Origin: a virus
IMG/VR virus record: IMGVR_UViG_3300025093_000012
Span: 1-64,000 of that record
Reading direction: 5' to 3' (one strand)
DNA length: 64,000 nucleotides
The position numbers and the translations under genes are program-made. The number at the start of each line of letters is the position of its first letter. Positions within the stretch are counted from its first letter, which is position 1. The notes under the pieces were generated by a model that saw nothing but the letters and a program-made list of their open reading frames with translations, was not told where the DNA came from and searched no databases. Positions 1 to 7,065 of this stretch are shown here, in pieces.

Positions 1-137
1 TTAGTTGGTCTACAAGCAGGATATGGTCTTTTAGATCCTGATCTAGACTTTCTGCCACAAGGCTTTCCTGTCTTACAGTCTATCCAACCTTTACCGTTGT
101 TTCTGCTAAACCATTTACGTAAACCTTCCTTAGCCAT
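1..137 (-). CDS. Small basic virion-type protein, cut by the left edge
   Basis: The frame opens with ATG at 137-135 and runs off the window without a stop, giving 45 residues. The visible part begins MAKEGLRKWFSRNNGKGW and is rich in Lys, Arg, Gly and Cys, with paired cysteines in IDCKTGKPCGRK and again near PACRP. I recall this pattern from small basic proteins in structural modules of marine phages, but assign no activity. The start overlaps the stop of the next upstream leftward gene by one base (TAATG), typical of translational coupling. A virion or DNA-packaging association is inference. Confidence 0.75.
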   Translation of the reverse strand, partial: MAKEGLRKWFSRNNGKGWIDCKTGKPCGRKSRSGSKRPYPACRPT

Positions 138-346
138 TACTTCTTCTTTTTCTTTTTCTTTTTAGAGTTGCCCCAATTAGCAGCCCCCACCTTTCTACAC
201 TTAACCAATGCCCCCGAACCATATGCTGATGGCCAAGTACCCCCGTTCCTAGTGTATCTTGCTTTCACTTTATGGTAGCATGCATCCTTCTTACTACCAC
301 CCTTTTTATATTCCTTGTCTTCTTTGACCTTTTTTAGTACGCTCAT
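137..346 (-). CDS. Small Lys-rich phage protein with WPSAYGSGALVKCRK motif
   Basis: 69 residues, strongly basic, ending in eight lysines. The core reads ACYHKVKARY followed by WPSAYGSGALVKCRKVGAANW. I recognise this signature from small phage-encoded proteins of marine viruses, where it often occurs at the ends of structural proteins; its function is not established to my knowledge. It overlaps the MazG-like gene by ATGA and the partial gene on its other side by TAATG, so the three form a tight leftward operon. The poly-lysine tail suggests nucleic-acid contact, which is inference. Confidence 0.8.
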   Translation of the reverse strand: MSVLKKVKEDKEYKKGGSKKDACYHKVKARYTRNGGTWPSAYGSGALVKCRKVGAANWGNSKKKKKKKK

Positions 347-591
347 ATCCTATACCTTTTACGTTTCTTCTGAACCCTCTGTTGAATTTTAGCGAGATTA
401 TAGTATTGGCTCAGGTGCTCCACCCATACCAACACATCTGCTATCTCCTCTTCTATCTCATCAGTGTGATCCACTTGCTTATTCATATCCTGCATCAATG
501 CGGTTGCAAGTTCACAGCATTCTTCCACTGTCTTCTGTCTTGCAAACTGCTTTCCGCTTTCAACCTTTGTTTTTTTAATAATGCTGTACAT
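343..591 (-). CDS. mazG-like: MazG-like nucleotide pyrophosphohydrolase
   Basis: 82 residues counted from the ATG at 591. An in-frame ATG at 690 would give 115 residues but would overlap the neighbouring gene at 632 and adds a poor-looking segment. The all-alpha NTP-PPase metal site is visible as EECCE (E23, E24, E27) and EEIADV (E49, D52), the usual EExxE...ExxD pattern. Such enzymes hydrolyse (d)NTPs to monophosphates and pyrophosphate; phage versions are proposed to sanitise nucleotide pools or lower host ppGpp. The substrate cannot be read from sequence. A leftward promoter-like motif lies about 25 bases upstream. Confidence 0.85.
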   Translation of the reverse strand: MYSIIKKTKVESGKQFARQKTVEECCELATALMQDMNKQVDHTDEIEEEIADVLVWVEHLSQYYNLAKIQQRVQKKRKRYRI

Positions 592-616
592 AATTGTTTG
601 ATTTAATTTTACTACA

Positions 617-628
617 CAATATACAACA
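617..628 (-). promoter_or_regulatory. Variant of the leftward promoter-like motif
   Basis: Read on the minus strand this is TGTTGTATATTG, in the 40-base gap upstream of the MazG-like gene. It matches the TTGTATATTAT motif found before other leftward units, with one change at the end. Promoter function is inferred from recurrence and position only. Confidence 0.4.
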
Positions 629-631
629 CAA

Positions 632-952
632 TTATTCAACCACAGCTTTACGTGCGTCAATGATGTCACGTATCTCAGCACACTTCTCATACTCCTCTGT
701 ATCTACAAAATAGTACATCATATTCTCCAAAGTATCCATAGACGGATCTTCATCTGGGTTGTGCGCACATAACGCCTGCACAGTTGCCTTATCATTTGAT
801 TCTTCACTGAACATCTTCTCAATACTACTTCTACCTGTAATAATCATGAATGAATTCCTAAATGCAGTATCAACTATTAAGTCCTCTAGATCCTGTTTTT
901 GTTGAAATGATAAATCATCCATACCTTCAAATGCGTCAAATTCTTCTGACAT
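632..952 (-). CDS. Small acidic hypothetical protein with UVR-like C-terminus
   Basis: 106 residues, acidic, no signal or membrane segment. The C-terminal part (about residues 76-98) reads TLENMMYYFVDTEEYEKCAE and then IRDII. This resembles the UVR helical hairpin of UvrB/UvrC (a two-helix element ending in YEKAAELRD), which mediates protein contacts. The resemblance is my reading and could be a generic helical hairpin. It is the first gene of the leftward unit; a leftward promoter-like motif lies at 1009-1023. Function unknown. Confidence 0.75.
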   Translation of the reverse strand: MSEEFDAFEGMDDLSFQQKQDLEDLIVDTAFRNSFMIITGRSSIEKMFSEESNDKATVQALCAHNPDEDPSMDTLENMMYYFVDTEEYEKCAEIRDIIDARKAVVE

Positions 953-1008
953 TTTTATTTATTTTTTTTGGTTAAACATTCCCTTCTCTAAAGGATTACT
1001 GTACATAC

Positions 1009-1023
1009 ATAATATACAAAAAA
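1009..1023 (-). promoter_or_regulatory. Leftward promoter-like motif
   Basis: The minus strand reads TTTTTTGTATATTAT, about 57 bases upstream of the start codon at 952. Nearly identical strings occur at 33581-33596 and 35123-35136, each also upstream of a leftward gene. It does not match the Bacteroidetes TAnnTTTG box, so recognition by a phage polymerase or factor is possible. Confidence 0.55.
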
Positions 1024-1149
1024 TTCCTGGGTATTGAAAATTTACTGTGTGTGAAGTTCTTGGAACCTTATAACAATCAGCTCCCCGTCTTAACATTGGG
1101 TAACGTCCACCCCCTATGTCAAAGTGTGGACAAGCTAAAATCAAAAAAT

Positions 1150-1437
1150 ATGGCTAACGCAATTTTTTTCCACAAGATAGTAAATAACACTATCATTGTC
1201 AAGTCCTCAGTCCTATCTCTTAACAAGAAAGAACTGAACGGACAGACAACCTACAGTAGACAACAAGGTCAGGTGACCTATGGTCTACTATGCCTTTGTG
1301 ATGCTGATGGTAATACCATCAACCCACAAACACTGGGCCTCAAGAAGGACCAAGAGCTAAAGGGCTACAGGTTGACTAACAACCCTGTCCTTGACCAGGA
1401 AACTGGTGAAGAAACAGGTATGTTCTGGGCTGAATAA
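1150..1437 (+). CDS. Hypothetical protein, first rightward gene
   Basis: 95 residues from the ATG at 1150; an in-frame ATG at 1051 would add 33 residues of unconvincing sequence. No domain is recognised. The C-terminus reads LDQETGEETGMFWAE, and the body contains GLLCLCDADGNTI. The reading frame looks less A+T-rich than the genes further right. The leader (953-1149) holds a 6-bp hairpin, GTCCAC 1105-1110 with GTGGAC 1126-1131. It is followed directly by a long hairpin-rich stretch, so its transcript may continue into the structured RNA region. Function unknown. Confidence 0.65.
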   Translation: MANAIFFHKIVNNTIIVKSSVLSLNKKELNGQTTYSRQQGQVTYGLLCLCDADGNTINPQTLGLKKDQELKGYRLTNNPVLDQETGEETGMFWAE

Positions 1438-2050
1438 GCCTGGAACTTGCCTGCCTGTGGAAACACAGGTTCTGAAGATGTGGTGACCCATTATAGTTAC
1501 GTGGACTTTGTGTACACTAACTATGTGGTTCCACTTACACTCTGCTTAATAATGTACTACTAAACACTCCAACTCCAGTTGATAGCTGTTGCAGTTGCAA
1601 TTTAGTTACATTTTTATTTGTTGTGTACGTTAAATTGTGTGTGTGAGGTCTTAATCACCACAATTACCCACTTCTTCCCACTACTATTACTGTCTATGAT
1701 AGTAATATATAATATAGCTATAACCACTGTATTTGTGAGTTTTAATTTGAGTCTGTTTGTTTCCTACACACTCTTATAGTGGTTATGGCTTTCTCTTGTT
1801 CTTTCTCTATAGGATAAGAGCTATATCAACCGCAATATTAAAAAATATAGAAAGGCTGTACTATTAGTCAATGACACATTGGCAACAGCGTATTCCTAAG
1901 CAAGAAGACAAACTGCTTAAATAATATTCTAGTTCCAAAGGGTAGGATTGATCACCTGTAATAATTTCCTAAAAAGTGGGAGACTGTTTAACAGTTCGTA
2001 GTAGTCACATTATGTGGAACCACAACTAGAATATTAAATTAATTAACCTC
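1438..2050 (+). ncRNA. Candidate large structured RNA A (about 600 nt)
   Basis: No credible reading frame, yet many perfect or near-perfect hairpins. CCTGTG-GAAA-CACAGG (1454-1469) has a GNRA tetraloop. TAGTTA 1494-1499 pairs with TAACTA 1518-1523, extended by GTG/CAC. AATTGTG 1633-1639 plus GTGA 1643-1646 pair with TCAC and CACAATT 1655-1665. TATTACT 1685-1691 pairs with 1701-1707. A 13-bp helix joins 1716-1728 to 1778-1790 with one G-U. CAATG-ACA-CATTG is at 1869-1881 and TAAGCA/TGCTTA at 1897-1919. A 12-bp perfect inverted repeat, 1923-1934 with 2024-2035, closes the 3' domain. The GNRA loop and rightward neighbours favour the plus strand. The size is similar to ROOL-class RNAs; I cannot assign it to a family. 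Confidence 0.65.
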
Positions 2051-2063
2051 AATCTTAAAACTT

Positions 2064-2270
2064 ATGACACCACTAAATCCAATTGTGAGAACAGTAATCA
2101 AAGTATTATACCTAATTGTGTTACCTACTATATCTGTAGCACTATGGGTAATGTTATACAACAATGGAATCTTGAATACACCAATCAAGATATTCCTTGT
2201 TAGTTTCCTTTCCTTTCTAGGTCTATTTGCATCAGGATTATTCTGGTGGATAGCTTGGATTAATAGATAA
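2064..2270 (+). CDS. Small two-helix membrane protein
   Basis: 68 residues with two hydrophobic segments (about 9-29 and 40-65) separated by YNNGILNTPIK. There is no signal-peptide cleavage site. The A-rich leader ending AATCTTAAAACTT-ATG matches other starts in this genome. It lies between two hairpin-rich stretches without genes, and the next two genes rightwards also encode membrane proteins. Function unknown; a host-envelope role during infection is inference. Confidence 0.6.
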   Translation: MTPLNPIVRTVIKVLYLIVLPTISVALWVMLYNNGILNTPIKIFLVSFLSFLGLFASGLFWWIAWINR

Positions 2271-2274
2271 ATAT

Positions 2275-3190
2275 ATATTAGGTTCTATAGAGTTACCTAA
2301 GTACACAAAACTCTTGACACTGATCAGATGCATATGATCACCGTTTAAAAGGAGATACAATAGAATTCAGCCTTTAATGCGTAACCGTGTCTTATCAGAA
2401 TGGTGAGAATCCATACAACGTTTAATATATACCGTGGCTCATGTCTTGTCGTGAACAAGCATTAGTGTCTATAGAATATATTTGGCTGCTTATAGTCATT
2501 AGGATAATCCTGGTAACAGGAATAAAGTTTACACAGAAGATTAAAACAGTTCTGTGTAGGCGTTGCATTATTGCAATCCATGTAAGCAAGGTAGCAACCA
2601 CAACAATAGCCGTATGGTGGAGTTGTGATTCCATTTGTCAGTGGAATTGAGTGTGAAAGCACAATAGGGGAACTACTAGGTAATGAAGAGAACTGTAGGT
2701 ATACAGTAATCTTTGTTATTAGTGTAATAGATGTGGTAACAGCATCTTGATTCACCGTGGGTAGACATATCTACACTGGATAGTTGTACTGCGTTGTCCT
2801 CAAAAGGGATGATGGGTAGCATTCTCATGCACTATCTGGATTCTGACATCTAGTGATTTTAATTAAACAATTAGAAAAGCTTAAGTCATGAGACATCTAG
2901 TAAGGACAATTACCTTATCACCTTGCAATATAGGTGGACTTTAGATCCGCAAGATCTATGGTTAGATGAAATTAAGTTCTACATAACAGCAGGGATGTTG
3001 TGAACCGTACCAGCGGGTGTGAATAAGATGGATTCTATAACTTACTTGATGAAAAACTGGTAGCACAGGATAAACTAGCGGTAATGTTGTCTACTATGCA
3101 GTAATGCATGGTGTGTATAATAGCAAAGACATTTGTTATAATGGCAATAGTTATGGTCACTTACTCAGCCTTAACATTTTTTACTCAATC
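2275..3190 (+). ncRNA. Candidate giant structured RNA B (about 900 nt)
   Basis: More than 900 bases without a convincing gene. Hairpins in order: TTAGGT/ACCTAA 2278-2300; TGATCA twice, 2321-2340; CTTGT-CGTGA-ACAAG 2445-2459; TCCTG-GTAA-CAGGA 2508-2521; TACACAGAA/TTCTGTGTA 2530-2558; TTGCA/TGCAA 2563-2576; CACAAC/GTTGTG 2599-2627; ATTCCA/TGGAAT 2628-2647; GTGT-GAAA-GCAC 2651-2662; ACTGTA/TACAGT 2692-2707; AGATG..GTAA..CATCT 2729-2747; GTAGA/TCTAC 2761-2774; GCAT/ATGC 2819-2830; TAGATC-CGCAA-GATCTA 2942-2958; CATAACA/TGTTGTG 2982-3002; ATGCA-GTAA-TGCAT 3096-3109. Four loops are GNRA and two are C-GNRA pentaloops on this strand. Size, ornate structure, phage origin and nearby tRNA recall GOLLD/ROOL RNAs. 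Family membership is inference. Confidence 0.72.
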
Positions 3191-3214
3191 TTTAATAATT
3201 TAAAAACTACTACA

Positions 3215-3559
3215 ATGAAAGTATTATTTAGCATGAAAAAGGATATTCTTATTCATATTCTTTTACCAATGATGGTTATTGCATTAACCGTATTAATTTT
3301 CAAAGCAGAGGTGTTTGACTGGAGTCTTATTGCCTGTGTTACACCACTTGCATTAGCTACTGTTTTCTTACAGTGGGCACAGTGGTCATCTTATCCTAGA
3401 CAATCTAGAATAAAATTTACACGTGAGTTTATTCCTTCTGTAGGATTTTCTTTCGTAGTAAATCACCATCAGAAGGGAATTGGTATTCTATTACCATGCT
3501 TCTTCTTTTGTATTGAGTTTCAAGACTTGTATTTATTTCATAAAAAGCAAGTATCATGA
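3215..3559 (+). CDS. Small membrane protein
   Basis: 114 residues from the ATG at 3215. Its A-rich leader (TTTAAAAACTACTACA) fits this genome, whereas an upstream in-frame ATG at 3104 lies inside the structured RNA region. Hydrophobic segments are at about residues 10-30 and 35-53, with a third weaker one near 85-105 (IGILLPCFFFCIEF). Its stop overlaps the next start (ATGA), so it is co-translated with another membrane protein. No family recognised. Confidence 0.7.
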   Translation: MKVLFSMKKDILIHILLPMMVIALTVLIFKAEVFDWSLIACVTPLALATVFLQWAQWSSYPRQSRIKFTREFIPSVGFSFVVNHHQKGIGILLPCFFFCIEFQDLYLFHKKQVS

Positions 3560-3783
3560 GACATATCAAGAGATTAATTGCACCAATCAAGCTATTCGTA
3601 GCTTGGTTGTTTGCACACTTGTTATCTTGGGTAACAGTGTTTATTAGCATTCCTACAGTAGAATTCTTACTTGCAAAAGAATATTGGAGTACTGCAGGTC
3701 ACATAGTATTCATCATATCATTCATTATATACTTTGCAATGACAATAGTATTCTTGTTTGATTTAAAACGTAAAGGATCATGA
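3556..3783 (+). CDS. Small two-helix membrane protein
   Basis: 75 residues; membrane segments at about 10-32 (IKLFVAWLFAHLLSWVTVF) and 46-68 (IVFIISFIIYFAMTIVFLF), ending in the basic tail DLKRKGS. It overlaps both neighbours by four bases (ATGA), forming a three-gene cassette with 3215-3559 and 3780-4319. Holin-like size and topology are possible, especially since a lysozyme-like gene follows at 4511, but there is no specific holin signature. Confidence 0.7.
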   Translation: MRHIKRLIAPIKLFVAWLFAHLLSWVTVFISIPTVEFLLAKEYWSTAGHIVFIISFIIYFAMTIVFLFDLKRKGS

Positions 3784-4319
3784 TTTTTGATTTAGCTAAG
3801 TCTTTTTGGAATAGACTCTTCAATACTGAGGAGTCTTTCCAAGAGGATGAACACAACTACAAAAGAGTATTTAAAACTGATAGAGGTCAGATTGTTAAAG
3901 TCCCTAAGATACTTTCTGTAAGTAATGATATAATTATTTACACAAGTGAGTATTTTATGGGTACTTGTCAGCAATCTTACTGTACCAGAACAAATACCAT
4001 GAGTGTTCAATTTCGTATAATGGATTGGAATTTACCAAAATACTTTCTTAAGAATATTGGTAAGTACTTCATTGAAGTAAATGAATTTGAATACCAAGGC
4101 TTTACTGTTAAAGCATCAGCATGTGAGCAGTCAATCATTATAAACTTCCATAAGGATTATGCAAATGGTCCTAAATATTTGGATAGTTATGAAGAGATTA
4201 ACTACTTAAAAGACTTTGATCGTCTAAGAAAAAAGATGAAACATTTTGTTAAGCAAAACAAACATCTTAATTTTGAGCATGATCAATTGCTGATTGCTGT
4301 AGATATTTCTCAAATATGA
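3780..4319 (+). CDS. Hypothetical soluble protein
   Basis: 179 residues, no signal or membrane segment, mixed alpha/beta composition, five cysteines (two in GTCQQSYC, residues 61-68). Its start overlaps the stop of the membrane protein before it, so it is probably made with it. A Lys-rich helix lies near residues 148-160 (DRLRKKMKHFVKQNK). I do not recognise the family. It is the last gene before the hairpin at 4387-4418 and tRNA-Arg. Confidence 0.7.
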   Translation: MIFDLAKSFWNRLFNTEESFQEDEHNYKRVFKTDRGQIVKVPKILSVSNDIIIYTSEYFMGTCQQSYCTRTNTMSVQFRIMDWNLPKYFLKNIGKYFIEVNEFEYQGFTVKASACEQSIIINFHKDYANGPKYLDSYEEINYLKDFDRLRKKMKHFVKQNKHLNFEHDQLLIAVDISQI

Positions 4320-4386
4320 GAAACATAACAGTACCAGTATATAGTTAGAGATTTAGTAGTCAGTAATGGTTATTAAGTTTGAGTGG

Positions 4387-4418
4387 GTAGTGGGGTAGTG
4401 TAATAGCTACCTCACTAC
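4387..4418 (+). terminator. Strong hairpin before tRNA-Arg
   Basis: A 12-bp stem, GTAGTGGGGTAG (4387-4398) with CTACCTCACTAC (4407-4418), with one G-U pair and an eight-base loop. It is followed by TATTT rather than a full T-run. It lies directly before tRNA-Arg and after the 3780-4319 gene. It may terminate the upstream transcript weakly or mark an RNA processing site. Confidence 0.5.
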
Positions 4419-4423
4419 TATTT

Positions 4424-4497
4424 GCTCCCATAGCTCAACTGGATAGAGCAACAGCCTTCTAAGCTGTAGGTTCTAGGTTCAAGTCCTAGTGGGAGTA
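4424..4497 (+). tRNA. trnR: tRNA-Arg (anticodon UCU)
   Basis: A full cloverleaf can be drawn. The acceptor GCTCCCA pairs with TGGGAGT (first pair G-U). The D-arm is GCTC...GAGC, the anticodon stem ACAGC/GCTGT encloses loop CTTCTAA, and the T-arm is CTAGG-TTCAAGT-CCTAG, with discriminator A. CCA is not encoded. It reads AGA, a frequent codon in this A+T-rich genome (many Arg codons here are AGA), which explains why the phage carries it. Confidence 0.95.
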
Positions 4498-4510
4498 CTA
4501 AAGGTGAATT

Positions 4511-4957
4511 ATGAATGTAAATAGAAAGTTAGCATGTATTATGGCATGTTTGATGTCAGTATCATTATACGGAAGTAATGACACATTTCCTCCATTAGAG
4601 TTTTTTGTTGATGCACTTATACAAGTAGAATCAAGAGGTGACTCAACTGCAGTAGGAGATGGTGGCAAAGCAGTAGGAGTATTGCAGATACATCCAATAA
4701 TGGTTAGAGAAGTAAATAGAATATTAAATAAACAAGGTTCTGATAAGAGATATGAATATGAAGATAGGTGGTCTGTTAGATCTTCTATAGAAATGTTTCA
4801 TATTTGGAGAAAGTATTATCACTCAAACTCATCATATGAAGTCATGGCTAGATCATGGAATGGTGGACCAGGTGGTCCGTACAGTAGATACACATTGTGC
4901 TATTGGAAGAAAGTGAAAAATGCTATGCTTGTTATTAGTGCCTCTAATGGATTATAA
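4511..4957 (+). CDS. Secreted lysozyme-like / transglycosylase-type muramidase
   Basis: 148 residues with an N-terminal signal peptide (basic MNVNRK, hydrophobic core to about residue 20). The catalytic region reads ALIQVESRGD with the expected Glu at 40, followed by GGKAVGVLQIHP and then MARSWNGGPGG, the order seen in small SLT/lysozyme-fold enzymes of Bacteroidetes and their phages. It would cleave peptidoglycan in the periplasm, probably for lysis, since export by the host Sec system removes the need for a large holin pore. It lies just after tRNA-Arg and one gene before a membrane-anchored protein that could be a lysis partner. Confidence 0.85.
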   Translation: MNVNRKLACIMACLMSVSLYGSNDTFPPLEFFVDALIQVESRGDSTAVGDGGKAVGVLQIHPIMVREVNRILNKQGSDKRYEYEDRWSVRSSIEMFHIWRKYYHSNSSYEVMARSWNGGPGGPYSRYTLCYWKKVKNAMLVISASNGL

Positions 4958-4959
4958 AT

Positions 4960-5388
4960 ATGAAAGAATTAATTGAATTTATTAAGGATGACTTTGCAGG
5001 ATTTGTAAAGTTAATCTTTGGAGCTGCAGCTACATCAGCTGTAGTAATAGTATTATTAGTAATGATTATGACCTGTACAGGTTGTGAAAAAGCAGAAGAC
5101 CTTCAGCCACCAACTAATGTTGAATTATCTGTAAATCTTAATGGAAGAACGTGTGGATGTGTAATAGAACAGACATCTCCTAATATGGATTATGATTGTA
5201 AATACAGAGGTGAAGGAACTTTGAATGGTGATTCTTGTGAAATTGTTATATGGGCTTTGCAAGAAGGACCATACTTTCCTTTCTTGGAGTCTTTTCCAAT
5301 TTATTTGAATGGTAACCCTGAAGGTAATGTAGATTGGTACACTACCTATGAAGGATCAAATGTAGTCATCCATGCAGAAAAATATTAA
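4960..5388 (+). CDS. Membrane-anchored extracytoplasmic protein
   Basis: 142 residues. A hydrophobic helix at about 15-38 ends in TCTGCEKAED. C42 could be a lipobox cysteine, but the preceding CTG is atypical and the N-terminus is long for a signal peptide, so a plain membrane anchor is equally likely. The rest is Cys-containing (TCGCVIE, DYDCKYRG, GDSCEIV) and predicted beta-rich. It starts two bases after the lysozyme-like gene. A spanin-like role in outer-membrane disruption is possible from context only. Confidence 0.65.
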   Translation: MKELIEFIKDDFAGFVKLIFGAAATSAVVIVLLVMIMTCTGCEKAEDLQPPTNVELSVNLNGRTCGCVIEQTSPNMDYDCKYRGEGTLNGDSCEIVIWALQEGPYFPFLESFPIYLNGNPEGNVDWYTTYEGSNVVIHAEKY

Positions 5389-5833
5389 AGTAGATGTGAG
5401 TCAGATTAAATATCTACTCAGAGATATGTTTAATGAAAAGTATATAAAGAATGGAGTAGCAATTGATGCTATATTTAATATGCTAAGTGAATCAGATATT
5501 GATTTGCTTATGCATATTTATAGTAGACCTGATTATAAGTTTCTAAGTTTAAACCAGAGGGTTAAGTTTAAACCTTCAAAGTATGACTTGGAGAATACAA
5601 ATATTGATACTCTTATTGATACAGGATATGCTAACCTAGATGGTTGGCATTATGGCATTGTTAAAGGAGATACCAGTTATAATAGTGGTTTCAATCCAAC
5701 TTATCATAGAATGGTTGTTCAAACTATGACAACAGATGCTGATAATTGCACTATACCAATTGAAATAGAAGTTTATACTTCTACTTTATATCCTGTTGAA
5801 GACAATGAAGGCAAATGGAAAGGTTTGGAATAG
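5372..5833 (+). CDS. Hypothetical protein
   Basis: 153 residues, no signal or membrane segment. The N-terminal half looks helical (YLLRDMFNEKY, MLSESDIDLLMHIYS) and the C-terminal half beta-rich (HRMVVQTM, IPIEIEVYTSTLYP). It overlaps the genes on both sides by about 17-19 bases, indicating tight coupling. No family recognised. Confidence 0.7.
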   Translation: MQKNIKVDVSQIKYLLRDMFNEKYIKNGVAIDAIFNMLSESDIDLLMHIYSRPDYKFLSLNQRVKFKPSKYDLENTNIDTLIDTGYANLDGWHYGIVKGDTSYNSGFNPTYHRMVVQTMTTDADNCTIPIEIEVYTSTLYPVEDNEGKWKGLE

Positions 5834-6057
5834 TTTCATATGAAGTTATAACTGATCCTGAGTTATCATTGATAGCCAAAAGCGTATATTGTGTGTATTG
5901 TATACATGCAGATAAAAGACGCATGTGTTTTCCTAGTAATGGAACTATAGCTGACATGTTAGGTGTTGGTTATAGTACTGTTAGTAGGGGTATAAAGGAG
6001 CTGAAAGATGCTAAGTATATCACTAGACAAGGTAGATATATAAAACTTTTGAAGTAG
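5815..6057 (+). CDS. Winged-helix DNA-binding protein (HTH_36-like)
   Basis: 80 residues, essentially one winged helix-turn-helix domain. FPSNGTIADMLGVGYSTVS and the following RGIKELKDAKYI show the recognition-helix pattern of MarR/HTH_36-type domains. Proteins of this type act as transcription regulators or as initiator domains in phages and plasmids. There is no second domain, so a small repressor or activator is the simplest reading. It overlaps the end of the previous gene by 19 bases; an 81-base A+T-rich gap follows. Confidence 0.8.
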   Translation: MERFGIVSYEVITDPELSLIAKSVYCVYCIHADKRRMCFPSNGTIADMLGVGYSTVSRGIKELKDAKYITRQGRYIKLLK

Positions 6058-6138
6058 ATAGCTATACTACTCTAAATTATTATATGTCTATCAGCAAGAT
6101 TAAGTTAAATACGTTGTTATTTTACCTAGTTTTGTACT

Positions 6139-6405
6139 ATGATTTACCAATTACCAAACGGCAGAGTAATCCATCTGAGTCTAGAACAATATCTAGATAT
6201 GTCAGATGAAGAATTACATGAGTTAGCCTGTCTTGGTGATGCATATACATCAGATCCTGTTGATCCTTTTTATAAATCAGTGGCTGGAAGATCAACAGCC
6301 ACACCAGAAATCCCAGAAGTAGAAGAAGAAAAAGAAAAAGATTTAGATGAATTTTCTACGGAAGAGAAACTACAGGATGATTACTTTCATCCTGATGATG
6401 TGTAA
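6139..6405 (+). CDS. Small acidic hypothetical protein
   Basis: 88 residues, very acidic in its second half (VEEEKEKDLDEFSTEEK). The N-terminus MIYQLPNGRVIHLSLEQYL, followed by DMSDEELHEL, is a pattern I have seen in small phage proteins of unknown function. There is no membrane segment. It is transcribed with 6440-7054 after a 34-base A+T-rich spacer. Confidence 0.75.
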   Translation: MIYQLPNGRVIHLSLEQYLDMSDEELHELACLGDAYTSDPVDPFYKSVAGRSTATPEIPEVEEEKEKDLDEFSTEEKLQDDYFHPDDV

Positions 6406-6439
6406 ACCCTTTTATTAATTATTTAAAACCAATTTTGAC

Positions 6440-7054
6440 ATGACAAATGGTAAAGTAACTATTGTTGCAGATGACAATGGTAGTGTAATTAGAGTGTCCA
6501 AGAACAATCCTGAGTATGGACATGTAAGATTAGTTCAGGAGAAAACGTTTATTGGTTCAGGAAACTGGGCTAAAAGACAAACAAGAAGTACCTTAATTCA
6601 TGGTACAGTAGAAGATCTACAAGCTACAGGGCTAGCTGAGGCAAAAGAATTGCCAGGTCATATTGTAATTAGAGAACAACTTGAACCATTTCAAGAGAAA
6701 GATGGTGATAGAGATCTTAAAGTTGCTGGAGATACAGGTGTTATCTGTTGTTCATATGGTCAACCTATTTATAGGAAAGCCTTCTACTCTATGGATTTAA
6801 GTGAACCAGATGTTCTTATCCAACACACAAATCAAGATGCTATTAGAGAAGCTAATGGTCTTGAGCCACGTGGAACTCAAATTTCAAAAGAGCATATGGA
6901 AGAAATAACTGCTAACGTTCAAGAAGAAGAGCCTAAGTCAACAAGACGCAATAAGGCTAAAGAGAATGAGCAGGTAGATCTTGAAGACTCTATTGAAGAA
7001 GTAGAGAACACTGAAGAAATTGAGGTAGAAGAGGATGATTCCTTTGAACTTTAA
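6440..7054 (+). CDS. Conserved phage protein with SSB-like acidic tail
   Basis: 204 residues. Residues 1-130 form a probable beta-rich domain (KVTIVADDNGSVIRVS, HVRLVQEKTF, GVICCSYGQPIYRKAFYS). The last 50 residues are a disordered acidic tail ending EEDDSFEL. That layout, a folded domain then an acidic linker then a short hydrophobic tip, is the layout of single-stranded DNA-binding proteins. The same FEL ending occurs on two other proteins in this window. A DNA-binding or replisome accessory role is inference. A strong terminator follows. Confidence 0.7.
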   Translation: MTNGKVTIVADDNGSVIRVSKNNPEYGHVRLVQEKTFIGSGNWAKRQTRSTLIHGTVEDLQATGLAEAKELPGHIVIREQLEPFQEKDGDRDLKVAGDTGVICCSYGQPIYRKAFYSMDLSEPDVLIQHTNQDAIREANGLEPRGTQISKEHMEEITANVQEEEPKSTRRNKAKENEQVDLEDSIEEVENTEEIEVEEDDSFEL

Positions 7055-7065
7055 TATTTGTTAAT

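Noticed and set aside
382-606. Plus-strand frame opposite the MazG-like gene
   Set aside because: Antisense to a gene with clear catalytic motifs; the translation is hydrophobic noise.
1051-1149. Longer start for the 1150-1437 gene
   Set aside because: The added 33 residues look non-coding and overlap a leader hairpin; the ATG at 1150 has the usual A-rich leader.
2441-2755. Open frames on both strands within RNA region B
   Set aside because: The encoded sequences are low-complexity, lack plausible leaders, and lie over strong hairpins; frames on opposite strands cover the same bases.
1784-2961. Halves of the 11-nt GAAA-tetraloop receptor (CCTAAG at 1895 and 2296, TATGG at 1784 and 2957)
   Set aside because: Tempting given the GAAA loops, but the half-motifs lie within other, better local helices and no local pairing joins them; not claimed as receptors.
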